The notes: generated by a model not told the origin, from the sequence alone. Positions 1-8,612 are shown, counted from the stretch's first letter. The stretch: 20,766 nucleotides of DNA from Acidobacteriota bacterium (GCA_021780095.1 JAJXZK010000245.1:1-20766), one strand, 5' to 3'. Numbers and translations: made by a program.

Positions 1-1
1 A

Positions 2-250
2 GGATATCTCCAGGGAAATGGCTATGTGGTGACCTGGGCGATCGGGCATCTGGTTTCGCTCGCCCAACCGCACGAGATGAATCCGGAATGGCGGCAATGG
101 CGCCTCGATCGATTGCCGATCTTGCCTCAGCGATGGCCACTGGTTGTCTACGAGCGGACCAAAGATCAATTCGAGGCGGTGCAAAAGATTCTGACTTCCC
201 CATGGGTATCGCGGATTTCAATTCAGGCGTGGTCGGGTTCCGATTCGTGA
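2..250 (+). pseudogene. topB: DNA topoisomerase III fragment (N-terminal Toprim region)
   Basis: The frame is open from the left edge, so the gene begins outside the window. The readable part, about 70 residues to roughly position 217, has the segment typical of the TopB N-terminal Toprim domain: GNGYVVTWAIGHL, then a PHEMNPEW stretch, then LPILPQRWPL and a KDQFEAVQKIL helix. Type IA topoisomerase III enzymes of this kind decatenate DNA and are often carried by plasmids and conjugative elements. In the family this segment is followed by an acidic D-x-DREGE-type motif. Here similarity stops after VSRI and the frame ends at a TGA 30 bases later in unrelated sequence. The break coincides with the end of an ISKra4-like transposase remnant on the other strand. 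All catalytic domains are missing, so it is a dead fragment. Identification is by remembered family motifs. Confidence 0.75.
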
Positions 251-595
251 AGACTGTCGAGAAGCTGCTTTGCTGGGGGTCCGCGCAAGAACATCCCCTA
301 AGCAGCGGATGCGCATATCGACATTATCGTAAACAGATCGAAGAGTGGAGTGATAGTAGCCCTTAGGGCGGAATGCTCTTCCGCATCCCGGGCAGGATTG
401 AATGCTGGAGCCATGATGCTGAACCTTCGCTGTGACCATCTATTTCTGTAGGCCAGCCAAAATTGCTTTGCTCTCGCTTATCGTCAATCCCAATGTGGCG
501 GGCGAGAATTCCTCGATACGCTCAATCGTGGCAACCTCGTGTTCGATAGGTTGACCCGGAACCTCTTCAGCAACCAGCTTCAATGTCCATTTCAT
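218..595 (-). pseudogene. ISKra4-family transposase, N-terminal remnant
   Basis: Read on the minus strand from ATG at 595, the protein begins MKWTLKLVAEEVPGQPIEHE and continues with a SPATLGLTISESKAIL segment, which I recognise as the N terminus of ISKra4-type transposases. At 440-442 an in-frame TAG stands where the family usually has glutamine (LQK-Q-hydrophobic-VTA), a probable CAG-to-TAG change. The same frame then continues with a zinc-ribbon-like CPGCGRAF motif and a KGYY-x-STLRSVY segment. Near 300 the reading shifts by one base: the expected RGCSC and SSFSTVFTNRNPTTPEL residues are found in the next frame, ending at about 218. There it abuts the topB fragment. The catalytic domain is absent. 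The 80 bases upstream of 595 probably hold the original IS end, but I could not define a terminal repeat. Confidence 0.75.
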
Positions 596-676
596 CCCCA
601 CAGCTTACGCCACCCCACAACTTTGCATGCTCTCTTAACCTGCCGCCGCCCCAGTTGTCCCGACCGCATCTGACGT

Positions 677-2131
677 TCAGACATTCTCCGGTACAACGAA
701 CGGCGATCGATAGCGACGAACTCCGTCACGCAGCAGTAAGTTGGCCTCGTCGTCTCCGATAACCTGCTCCGTTTGAGGATTAAAGTGGAGCGTACGTCCA
801 AGCCGGTATGAAGTATTCGCCAAGTGTACCAGACCTGCTGAAACGTAAGCTTCTGAGATGGGTGCATTCAGATCCTCGGAGCGACGCGATCGTACACAGT
901 CGAGCCAATTCTGAAAATTCTCCACGGTATCGTTGGTATTCTTGCTTTCCCCGGTCTCGCCAGGTTCGTGGTCTTCACCCATCCACGTGCCCCAGGTCTG
1001 GGCGTCCTCATCGCCCATTGACAATATTCCATTCGAACCATAGAAAATGGCTCCAACTGTGCTTGGGGTGCCCGACGGTGGCATCTGGGCGGAAGACGCT
1101 GTAGCAGGTCGTGGTTTCGGCGTGGGAACCCCACGTGCCGGAGTTCCAATCTCCGCCTCGTGGTTCGTGATCCAGTGCCGAACCTCAAATTCGAGCATTT
1201 TCGGCTTGGAATTGGGAATGTCGTATTCAAACGCGCAATTCAGTGTATTCGGGGTCTGCTGGTCGTCATTAAACATAAAATGCCCACCCATCGCAGAAAT
1301 CTTGTTCGGGAATCGAAGGCCCAAGCCCCAGCGCGCTGCATCCACCTGATGAACGCCTTGATTACCAAGGTCGCCGTTTCCGTACCACCAGAACCAGTGC
1401 CAGTTGTAAAGAAAGCGATTCTTCGTGAATACGTGGACGGGTGCAGGGCCCTGCCAAAGGTCATAATCGAGGCCGACCGGGATAGGACTCGGCGGCGTAA
1501 TCCCGATCGTGTTCCGCCATTTGAAACATAGACCGCGCGCTAAGTAGATATCACCGATCAACCCGCTGTGCAGTTTCTTCATTGCGTTTCGGTACGCGAT
1601 CGAAGAGCGGGATTGCGTACCATGTTGGGCAATACGGTTATATTTCTGCACTGCGCGGAGCAATTGGTGGCCTTCCCAAAGGTTATGAGAACACGGCTTC
1701 TCGACATAGAAGTCCTTCCCTGCCTGGGCGGCCCAAATTCCCATAAGTGAATGCCAACTATTGGGTGTGGCGATACTCACGGCGTCGATCGTTTTATCGG
1801 CGAGCAGCCTCCGAACGTCCTGGTAGCCTCTCGGTCTCGGCCGGCCCATTTTCTCAACCTCAGCCAGCCGCTCATTGAGGATCGGCATATAGACGTCGCA
1901 CAACGCTGCTATTTCTACGTTCTGGATTTTAGAAAGTGCGCGGATATGATCCCTGCCGCGGCCGTGCAGTCCTATTACCGCAACACGAAGCCGGTCGTTG
2001 GCGCCAAGCACTCTCGGTGGTACGATCTCGGCGGCCGTATTCAGCGCAACTAAACCTGCAGCCGCTGTCCCTATTCCCGTTTTGAGAAATTTTCGACGGC
2101 TAATTTCAGATCTTTGCGATTCCTCTGACAT
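677..2131 (-). CDS. Tat-exported Gfo/Idh/MocA family oxidoreductase
   Basis: This 484-residue protein is probably exported folded by the Tat system. The N terminus carries SRRKFLKTG (residues 11-19), an alanine-rich hydrophobic stretch and a likely cleavage site before ANDRLRV. A Rossmann fold follows, with AVIGLHGRGRDH (about 51-62) as the nucleotide-binding loop, ALCDV at the end of the second strand, and the family EKP motif at 144-146 (FYVEKPCSHN), whose lysine is usually catalytic. The C-terminal half is the dimerisation/substrate domain. Members act on sugars or sugar derivatives with NAD(P). Some exported relatives are NAD-dependent glycosidases (for example GH109), so the chemistry is open. 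The start is supported by GGAGG six bases before ATG. It is last in a minus-strand cluster, 64 bases after the DUF6807 gene, and probably shares its transcript. Confidence 0.88.
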   Translation of the reverse strand: MSEESQRSEISRRKFLKTGIGTAAAGLVALNTAAEIVPPRVLGANDRLRVAVIGLHGRGRDHIRALSKIQNVEIAALCDVYMPILNERLAEVEKMGRPRPRGYQDVRRLLADKTIDAVSIATPNSWHSLMGIWAAQAGKDFYVEKPCSHNLWEGHQLLRAVQKYNRIAQHGTQSRSSIAYRNAMKKLHSGLIGDIYLARGLCFKWRNTIGITPPSPIPVGLDYDLWQGPAPVHVFTKNRFLYNWHWFWWYGNGDLGNQGVHQVDAARWGLGLRFPNKISAMGGHFMFNDDQQTPNTLNCAFEYDIPNSKPKMLEFEVRHWITNHEAEIGTPARGVPTPKPRPATASSAQMPPSGTPSTVGAIFYGSNGILSMGDEDAQTWGTWMGEDHEPGETGESKNTNDTVENFQNWLDCVRSRRSEDLNAPISEAYVSAGLVHLANTSYRLGRTLHFNPQTEQVIGDDEANLLLRDGVRRYRSPFVVPENV

Positions 2132-2195
2132 GACTTCCTCCGGAATGATTTTCGGCTTTGCCGCCGGCCGTACGGTGGCTGTGAGGTACTACTTG

Positions 2196-3185
2196 TTATT
2201 TCTCCTGCTGGGACGTATATGTCTGATAGGCTTCTGCGACGTGGGCCTGTTTGTAGTCGCCATGGTGGATGAAAACTCGATAGCGAAAGCTGAGCGATTG
2301 GTTCTGGCGAATCGTCCAACTCCCGTCATTGTTCGGATCGCCGGTAAATTCCCGAATTCCAAACGGATTTGCGGCGAACAACCCATAACCTCGGGCATGC
2401 CAGTAAGTTGGGTGGCGGAAGCTCTTAGGACTGTCAAAGATAGCGACGCCGACCTGCTCGTTCCCGACCTTTCCGTAATAATCCACCCAGTTGGCGCGCT
2501 TCCCCCAAACGCTTTTACCCACAAGCCCATTCGAGTTGACCATTTGCGCAGGCGGTACGTACAGTGCCTTTGTGAGCCGCAGCGCAAAGGTCCCTTCCTT
2601 TGTATCGCCCATCGTGACGTCTGATCCATGGTCGGCGATGATCGTGAAGTCGCAGTCAATCATTCGATCCTGTTTGTTGCCGCGAATGGTGAAATCTTGA
2701 GTTTCGTCGGCGATGATTCGACCCTTGGGACCCACTAGATGGAACAGAGCATGCAGTGTTCCGGACGTCGGCCCAGCCTTCACTTCCTCAATTTTCACAA
2801 GCACTGTGCGCCCGAATACAGAGTCATCGCTCCATTTCGGGAAGACCGCCTCACCCCAGAAGTCAATGCCATCGACATTACCATGGCCAAAGTACATGGG
2901 ACGCTGGTGAGGTTCCAGGTTTGGATCGTGCTGGTGTGCAGGCGGGACAGTATCGCCGATGGGAAAACCACGCGTAATCATCGTTCCCTCGGCGCTTCGC
3001 AGAGGCATAAAGTAGGGCTTCGCGATGTTGGGATTAAAATAATAGGTTGTGAACGGTTGCCCTCCAACCAGTACGTCGATGTGGGTAGTCGAGCGCTTGA
3101 AGGTAACGGGCTGCCAAGCCTCCGCGGCGAAAGATGGAACGCACAATAGCACTCCCATAGCAATCACCATCATGATTCGTTTCAT
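2196..3185 (-). CDS. DUF6807 (PmoA-like) family exported protein
   Basis: This 329-residue protein has a Sec-type signal peptide: MKRIMMVIAMGVLLCVPSFA and a cleavage site near AEA. The mature part resembles the DUF6807 family, often annotated PmoA-like. Features include a strand-rich start (VTFKRSTTHIDVLVGGQPFT), an YYFNPNIAKPYFMPLRS segment, histidine-rich PPAHQHDPNLEPHQRPMYFG and GNVDGIDFWGE. These proteins are predicted beta-sandwiches with no proven reaction, and in Acidobacteria and Planctomycetes they are commonly found near Gfo/Idh/MocA oxidoreductases, as here. The preceding TTG at 3188 could also start translation, but AGGAGG lies five bases before the ATG at 3185, so the ATG is preferred. 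It is 76 bases downstream of the receptor gene and 64 upstream of the oxidoreductase gene. A role in periplasmic sugar processing is inferred from context only. Confidence 0.82.
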   Translation of the reverse strand: MKRIMMVIAMGVLLCVPSFAAEAWQPVTFKRSTTHIDVLVGGQPFTTYYFNPNIAKPYFMPLRSAEGTMITRGFPIGDTVPPAHQHDPNLEPHQRPMYFGHGNVDGIDFWGEAVFPKWSDDSVFGRTVLVKIEEVKAGPTSGTLHALFHLVGPKGRIIADETQDFTIRGNKQDRMIDCDFTIIADHGSDVTMGDTKEGTFALRLTKALYVPPAQMVNSNGLVGKSVWGKRANWVDYYGKVGNEQVGVAIFDSPKSFRHPTYWHARGYGLFAANPFGIREFTGDPNNDGSWTIRQNQSLSFRYRVFIHHGDYKQAHVAEAYQTYTSQQEK

Positions 3186-3190
3186 CAAAT

Positions 3191-3196
3191 CCTCCT
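3191..3196 (-). promoter_or_regulatory. Ribosome binding site deciding the DUF6807 start
   Basis: On the minus strand AGGAGG is followed by ATTTG and then ATG at 3185. The five-base spacing favours this ATG over the in-frame TTG one codon upstream. Confidence 0.7.
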
Positions 3197-3261
3197 GACA
3201 GAGCGGCTCATCATCAGAGATTCCATTGATAGGGTACTGATCGTATGAAGAGTGCGCACCT

Positions 3262-6200
3262 TTAAAAGCTCAGCTTAATCGCACCCTGGAAGATTCGCGG
3301 ATTACCCACTACATCGGTAACATCCCCGAATGTACTGTCAGTCATTGTCGTGTCAGGGACGTCAAACTGCGGATGATTCAGAACGTTGAACGCCTCCAGC
3401 CGCAACATCAGCTGCAATCTTTCGTGGATGGGGAAACTCCGTACTAAAGCGCTATCGAATTGAAAGAATGCTGGCCCACGGAAGGCATTGCGCTTCAGGT
3501 CGCCGAATGTTCCGGGGGCGCCTACGGCGAATGCTCCGGCGCTAACTGGGCTTAAATACTGCGCATTGCTGGCGGGGCCACCCACGAGCTTCTTGTGTGT
3601 GTATACCACCGATCGCTTGACCAAGTTCGGGCGATCGTTGCCCATGTCTGTCAACGAGTTGTCGAACCCCACGAGAATGTTGATAGGGTGTCCGTCTGTT
3701 GCATGAATCAACGGAGAAATTTCCCAATTATTGACAACCGCAGACCACAGGCGACTCGCGAAGTGGAAGTGGGATGAAGCAACTAGACTCATATTGAAGA
3801 CGTTCCTGAAGTCAAAGCCGCAAGGTCCTTTGTCGGCATTCAGGTCGTCCGGATTCTGCTGTGTGGCGCCTTCGGTATCACCCTGGCTATCCTCTACGTC
3901 GATGCAGCGCGACAGCGTGTAGTTCGTCATGAACTGGAAGTTCGATCCCTGATGTTGCGCTGTCAGGATGAGCCCTTGGTAGCTGGCATTGGCCCCCGTC
4001 AACACGAGGACGGTTTCCGATCCGCCACCGGCGTAATACGGACCCCAGGTCGGATTTTGTAACGTCATACGATACCGCGAGGAGGTGTTGCTCGTCGTCG
4101 AACACGGGCTACCATTGCACGTGCCGGGAATGAACATGGAGGTATTCAGCGGATACGAGTAGCTATTATGCGACGTTCTGTTGCCAATGAAGTCTGCTTG
4201 GACCTGCCAACTTTTTGCTAATTTTCTCTGAACGCTGAATGTGTACTGCGTCATAACAGGTGGATGAAAATGGTTGGCTAGAAAGATGTATTGTGCGCCG
4301 GCTGGGAACGCAATGTCATGTTTCGGGACCGCCGGCTGCGGGAAGGGATTGGTCGTGAGCGACCCTCTTGACCACGGATCAGAGAAACTGAGCGGTGCCC
4401 CTACCGGGAGGTTTTGGACCGCCGATGAGAACGGAGGGTTCTCATTCATGTTCTGTCCCATGAAGAAGGGCACCAAGTCATAAACCATCGCGCCGCCGGC
4501 CCGAAACACAGTCGTTCCTGAACCTGTCGGGTCCAACGTGATTCCGACGCGTGGCGAGAACTGCCAAGTACTGCCGTGAGTGAACGCCTTGGGGACCCCC
4601 TTGTCTCCATAGAATAGGGTTCCCGGAGGAGCGTTGACGTATACAGAGCTTTGCACATTATTCAAAAAGTTACTCTGATTAAATACCGAGCCACGGCCTA
4701 ACTCGTCGGTTGGGTAATACTCCGGATCCCACCGCAGTCCGCCCGTCAAGACCACGCGTTTTGTAGCTTGATAGGTATCCATGGCGTAGAGAGATGGGAT
4801 GGGCGCCCGTAGCGCGTCCAACTGGGGAGCGCTCTGCTGGTAACGCGCCAGCGCGCCAGTCAAGAAATCGAGGTTAGCATCCTGGCCTGTTCCCCCGACA
4901 CTCGATCCGTTTGGCCCGGTCTGTGAGAAGATGCCGGAAAAGGTATAGACTCCATTCCCCTGATAGACATTATTCTCGTTGAACTGGGAGTAAGTAAACG
5001 CGCCACCGAAGCCAAAATGGTGCTTACCATACACCCAGTTTATATCGTCTGAGAACGTGAGCGTATTTTGTACGAAGGTTCCAGGGGCTCCGCTGTAGAT
5101 GCTCCATTTCGATCCCGCGGTAATCGGCAAGTAGACAGACGCATCTTGATATACGTTGTTTATACCGATCGAATTTGCGTTGAGGCCCTGCGATGCTGGG
5201 CCTCGGTGAATGTCGCGCAGCGTGATGGATGCTGTCGCTGTATTTACAAGGTGCGCTGTCGGCACCCAGGTTTCCGAGAGAGCAAGACCTTGAACCGTCT
5301 CAAAATTGCCATTTTGTTGCGTGATCAGAACATTGCTCGGCGAATAGAATGCCGGATGAGTGTAGGAGTCGCGCCAATAGCGCCCGAACGCACTATTGGT
5401 TGAGTTGATCGTCCAGTCCTCCCGAGTAATGAATTGGTTTTCAGAGACTTCATTGGGAATCGCAAACGTCACCAAGCCGCAACTATTCGTCGGGGTCGGA
5501 AAGTGCTTGATCAATGCCAGCGCTGCGGGATCAAAATAACTTGGACTGATTTGGTCGTTGGGCAGAATGGCACCCGTCTCTGGATTAAGAAGCTGAATTG
5601 CTCCGCCAGGGCAGTCTGCGCTGTCGGTTCCAGAGAAATCTCCTTGCAGATTAGCCGCGGTAGGCACATAGGCAGCAATATTTTGGGAGGATTGTTTGGC
5701 GATCGTATGCTGTATCCCAACAAAGCCGAACAGCTTATTGTGGATGATCGGTCCACCAAATACTCCGCCAAACTGATTCTGGTGTAACTGATCTTTTGAA
5801 ACAGAGAAGAAGCTATCGGCATTGATGAAGTTATTGCGGATGAACTCAAAAGCCGTCCCGTGAAATTCGTTGGTCCCTGATTTCGTGACCACGTTCACAA
5901 GTCCGCCCGGATGCAAGCCCTGGTTTGCGCCCAGATCTGCTGTCTCTACCGTGAACTGCGACACTGCGTCTGGAAACGGAAATGGCAAGTTGATATTGGT
6001 CATGTAGTCGTTATTGTCAGCGCCGTCAAGACGGTAATCGGTGTAGTTCCCCTGCCCGCCGGCAATGGAGATAACGACCGAACTATAAAACGTCTTGCTT
6101 CCCTGGATATCGTTCGCGGGAGCGGGCACAGCTCCGCCCATCAGTGTGATCAGATCCGTCATCTGTCTGCCATTTAACGGCATTGCCAAGAGCGTCTTCT

Positions 6201-6651
6201 CATCAACCGTTTGCTTCAGGGTGCTGTCTTGCGACTGTAGAGCAAGACCTTGAGCACGGACCTCCACGGTTTGGTTCGCAGCGCCGACCTTTAGCGCGAT
6301 ATTAACCGAGATGCTGCTGCCCACGTTCAATACGATGCCAATTTGACGATAGGCAGAAAAGCCCGGGGCGGAAGCCTCGATGTTATATGTGCCGATCGGT
6401 ATGTTCGGGAGGCTATATAGGCCTTCATTGTCGGACTTGGTCACGTGTTGGACGTGAGTCGCCACGCTGGTCGCCGTTACACGAGCGTTTGGAACAACAG
6501 CTCCCGAGGTATCGGAAACGATGCCTTGAATACTCGCCGTTCCAGCCGTTTGAGAGTACATGAGCGGAGCCGTGCTAAACGTCAATATTCCAACACACAA
6601 GATGAGAACCCACCGATAGGTCTCCATCTTTGTTCGCATGCCACTGCACAT
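3262..6651 (-). CDS. Oar-like TonB-dependent outer-membrane receptor
   Basis: This 1129-residue protein has the layout of large acidobacterial TonB-dependent receptors. A signal peptide occupies about residues 9-33 (WVLILCVGILTFSTA, cut near MYSQ). A carboxypeptidase-regulatory-like beta-sandwich follows at about 38-125 (GIVSDTSGAVVPNARVTATS, SLPNIPIGTYNIEASAPGF). The plug covers about 130-260, with LLAMPLNGRQMTDLITLMGG, the LDGADNNDYM segment and GGLVNVVTKSGTNEFHG. A long beta-barrel ends in FQGAIKLSF, the terminal phenylalanine expected by the BAM machinery. Such receptors are thought to import oligosaccharides or other large nutrients with TonB energy. The start at 6651 is supported by GGAGG eight bases upstream. 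Further ATG codons at residues 5 and 9 are possible starts, the latter giving a more typical signal peptide. No SusD partner is present. Its position between nagB and DUF6807 suggests a carbohydrate substrate. Confidence 0.9.
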   Translation of the reverse strand: MCSGMRTKMETYRWVLILCVGILTFSTAPLMYSQTAGTASIQGIVSDTSGAVVPNARVTATSVATHVQHVTKSDNEGLYSLPNIPIGTYNIEASAPGFSAYRQIGIVLNVGSSISVNIALKVGAANQTVEVRAQGLALQSQDSTLKQTVDEKTLLAMPLNGRQMTDLITLMGGAVPAPANDIQGSKTFYSSVVISIAGGQGNYTDYRLDGADNNDYMTNINLPFPFPDAVSQFTVETADLGANQGLHPGGLVNVVTKSGTNEFHGTAFEFIRNNFINADSFFSVSKDQLHQNQFGGVFGGPIIHNKLFGFVGIQHTIAKQSSQNIAAYVPTAANLQGDFSGTDSADCPGGAIQLLNPETGAILPNDQISPSYFDPAALALIKHFPTPTNSCGLVTFAIPNEVSENQFITREDWTINSTNSAFGRYWRDSYTHPAFYSPSNVLITQQNGNFETVQGLALSETWVPTAHLVNTATASITLRDIHRGPASQGLNANSIGINNVYQDASVYLPITAGSKWSIYSGAPGTFVQNTLTFSDDINWVYGKHHFGFGGAFTYSQFNENNVYQGNGVYTFSGIFSQTGPNGSSVGGTGQDANLDFLTGALARYQQSAPQLDALRAPIPSLYAMDTYQATKRVVLTGGLRWDPEYYPTDELGRGSVFNQSNFLNNVQSSVYVNAPPGTLFYGDKGVPKAFTHGSTWQFSPRVGITLDPTGSGTTVFRAGGAMVYDLVPFFMGQNMNENPPFSSAVQNLPVGAPLSFSDPWSRGSLTTNPFPQPAVPKHDIAFPAGAQYIFLANHFHPPVMTQYTFSVQRKLAKSWQVQADFIGNRTSHNSYSYPLNTSMFIPGTCNGSPCSTTSNTSSRYRMTLQNPTWGPYYAGGGSETVLVLTGANASYQGLILTAQHQGSNFQFMTNYTLSRCIDVEDSQGDTEGATQQNPDDLNADKGPCGFDFRNVFNMSLVASSHFHFASRLWSAVVNNWEISPLIHATDGHPINILVGFDNSLTDMGNDRPNLVKRSVVYTHKKLVGGPASNAQYLSPVSAGAFAVGAPGTFGDLKRNAFRGPAFFQFDSALVRSFPIHERLQLMLRLEAFNVLNHPQFDVPDTTMTDSTFGDVTDVVGNPRIFQGAIKLSF

Positions 6652-6795
6652 AGCGTCTTCCTCCTCTAATACTGCATCCCTATACCATTGGAGAGCAGAT
6701 TCCTTTCCAGTCTCTCCACTTACAGAATCTAATTATTTAGCTCACCCGTAGTGATTAATCTCTTAAAACGGCAGCCATCCAAGGCTACAAAGATC

Positions 6796-7587
6796 CTACC
6801 CCTTCAACATGTCGCCCAACTCGCTTGCTGATTCAAGATCCAGATACATCGTTGTATTTGGATGAGTGCGGAGGATTGTGGCAGGACATGCAGTCGATAT
6901 AGGATCCTTGAGTGCGCGAGGCACAATCTTCGCCTTGCGCTTGCCAGGCACACTGGCAATGAGCCGCGGAATGTGAAACAGCGTAGGAATCGTCAGCGTG
7001 ATCGCACGTTCGGGAACCTGTGCGACCGATGGAAACCAGCCTTCCTCAACCTGCTGATTCCTGCACGTTGCATCGAGGCGAACTACTTTTACCGCTAAAG
7101 GATCTTTGAAATCCGCCACGAGAGGGTCGTTGAAAGCGAGGTGCCCATTCTCTCCAACGCCCAGCAGGCATAGCGCTGGATTTGCAGACCTGATCTTCTC
7201 CGCATAATCTCGGCAGGAGCGCTCCAGATCATCCGCCTCTCCATTGATTTCGGAAAATTCCTTCATCTGCACCTTGCTTGTCAGCCTTTCTCGCATGTAA
7301 TGGCGAAAGGAAGCTGTGTGGCTCACCGAAAGGCCAACATATTCATCCATATGGAAACCATGAATCTTGTTCCACGGGATCCCCGGCAAACTGGTGAGTG
7401 CGTCGAGAACCGCCAATTGGGAAGCACCAGTCGCAAAGATGACTCCAAGACTGTCTCTTGAAGCTGCCAAGTCACTTATCACCTTAGCTGCAAATCGTGC
7501 GGCTGCCAGACCTGCCGCCTCTTTGTCTGGATAGACCTCAACCTTCAGAGTTCCAAATTGGAGTGACTTCACTTTGGAATCTTGCAC
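6796..7587 (-). CDS. nagB: Glucosamine-6-phosphate deaminase (NagB-like)
   Basis: This 263-residue protein matches the NagB/6-phosphogluconolactonase-like superfamily and its usual length. Enzymes of this type convert glucosamine 6-phosphate to fructose 6-phosphate and ammonia in the cytoplasm. Counting from the preceding GTG at 7590 as residue 1, recognisable motifs are the phosphate-binding loop IFATGASQLAVLDAL (51-65), FHMDEYVGL (79-87) with the catalytic aspartate, GVGENGHLAFNDP (144-156), and PGKRKA near the C terminus. Compared with E. coli, the relay aspartate position is asparagine and the later glutamate is aspartate; I believe similar forms exist in this branch. AAGGAG lies five bases before the GTG at 7587 but only two before the GTG at 7590, so the second is preferred. 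No ATG is nearby. It heads the minus-strand cluster, 144 bases before the receptor gene, and suggests that an amino sugar is the end product. Confidence 0.85.
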   Translation of the reverse strand: MQDSKVKSLQFGTLKVEVYPDKEAAGLAAARFAAKVISDLAASRDSLGVIFATGASQLAVLDALTSLPGIPWNKIHGFHMDEYVGLSVSHTASFRHYMRERLTSKVQMKEFSEINGEADDLERSCRDYAEKIRSANPALCLLGVGENGHLAFNDPLVADFKDPLAVKVVRLDATCRNQQVEEGWFPSVAQVPERAITLTIPTLFHIPRLIASVPGKRKAKIVPRALKDPISTACPATILRTHPNTTMYLDLESASELGDMLKG

Positions 7588-7915
7588 CACGTCTCCTTAC
7601 TGAATATTTCGGTTCATAGGAACGTTTAGGTAACGGGATCTGCCAAGAACCCGAGCTTCCGCTTCGACAAAAACAACTTAGCGCGATACTTCATTGCTCA
7701 ATCAGTTGGGGTATATATGACTGGCTCCCTGTGGACTTACCATTCGTATACGCGGAGTTTCTCCCATGTCAAGTAAAATTTCTCACGAAGAAGGTATTTA
7801 TCTCGTGGGCGGGTAACAGTCCGTGGTTAAAGTCGTCGTTTGGGGGAACACAAGTATGGCCTCAGAACGGCTAACGAGTATGGCGATGGGCAAATGTGTC
7901 AATGGCGGCTTAGAA
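7588..7915. other. Intergenic stretch upstream of nagB
   Basis: About 330 bases with no convincing gene. It should hold the nagB promoter, but I see no clear -35/-10 pair. A TATATA lies at about 7713-7718. At 7769 the sequence TGTCAAGTAAAATTT resembles the opening of IS21-type ends (TGTCA followed by GTAAAA), so part of this stretch may be IS-derived. Short open frames here have no recognisable features. Confidence 0.4.
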
Positions 7916-7934
7916 TGTCAGCGTAAAAATAGGC
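7916..7934 (+). repeat. Isolated copy of the IS21 left-end sequence
   Basis: The 19 bases TGTCAGCGTAAAAATAGGC are identical to the first 19 bases of the IS21-family element at 14401-14419, in the same orientation. The bases just before are also alike (GGCTTAGAA here, GGCTTGAGAA there). Similarity stops right after, and no transposase is present here. It lies four bases from the stop codon of the truncated YihY gene. It is probably a scar left by excision, deletion or recombination of a related element. Confidence 0.7.
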
Positions 7935-7938
7935 TAGT

Positions 7939-8612
7939 TTACCGTCCAGGGAGGCTTCGGTCGGGTATTTCCGATGGCGAACCCTGGCCGCGCCTTTTCG
8001 CTCCCGGAACCCTGCGTTTGGCGGCGGCGTCTTCCAAGGTGGCATTGAGTTCTCCGCCAACCAGGATCGCGATGCCGCTCAAGTAGAACCAGAACATCAG
8101 GATGATGAGCGTGCCGAGCGATCCGTAGAGCAGCCCGAAATGACTGAAATGATGAACGTATATTTTGAACAGGACGAAAACAGCCACCCAGATTACCGCC
8201 GCAACGACGCTCCCGGGGAGCAACCATTTCCACTTCTGCTCCTGAATGTTGAGAGCGAAACGATAGAGGCAAAGAAGCGCCAAAATCAGCAGCACTGCGG
8301 CGGCCGGCCACTGGGCAATCTTCCAGACGTAAAGAGGCACCGAACCGGGCGCGATCTTGTGAAGAATGAAGGGGCCGTAGACCACAATGATCAATGCAGC
8401 GGTAAGCAGTACACCCAAAGCGATCGCGAGGGCCACTGAAATCAGGCGAGACTTCCGCCATGGCCGGCTTTCTTTCAGGTCATAAATGGCATTCAGTGTA
8501 TCGATAAGTCCGCAGGTCGCCGACGAGGAAGACCATAGCGCGAAGAGCAAGGAAAACCAGACTCTGCCGCTGGCGGTGGTCTCTGCCAACACCTGTCGTA
8601 CCAGATGGGAAG
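7939..8612 (-). pseudogene. YihY/BrkB (UPF0761) family membrane protein, 5'-truncated
   Basis: The frame encodes the C-terminal two thirds of a YihY/BrkB-type inner-membrane protein. Family marks are ASHLVRQVLAETTASG, LLFALWSSSSATCGLIDTLN, the AIYDLKESRPWRKSRL loop, then hydrophobic helices ending with the typical YGSLGTLIILMFWFYLSGIA and GGELNATLEDA segment. The last residues are a basic tail. Full-length proteins are about 280-320 residues with roughly six helices. Here only about 225 residues remain and the first helices are missing. In-frame homology stops at about 8612, exactly where an IS66 transposase fragment begins on the other strand. Translation could only start from a GTG at 8592, so a working protein is doubtful. 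The family is of uncertain function; the old ribonuclease BN label is considered wrong. Confidence 0.85.

Noticed and set aside
7823..8086. An 87-residue plus-strand frame over the YihY 3' end.
   Set aside because: It is antisense to the conserved YihY coding sequence for half its length and starts in IS-like sequence; no independent support.
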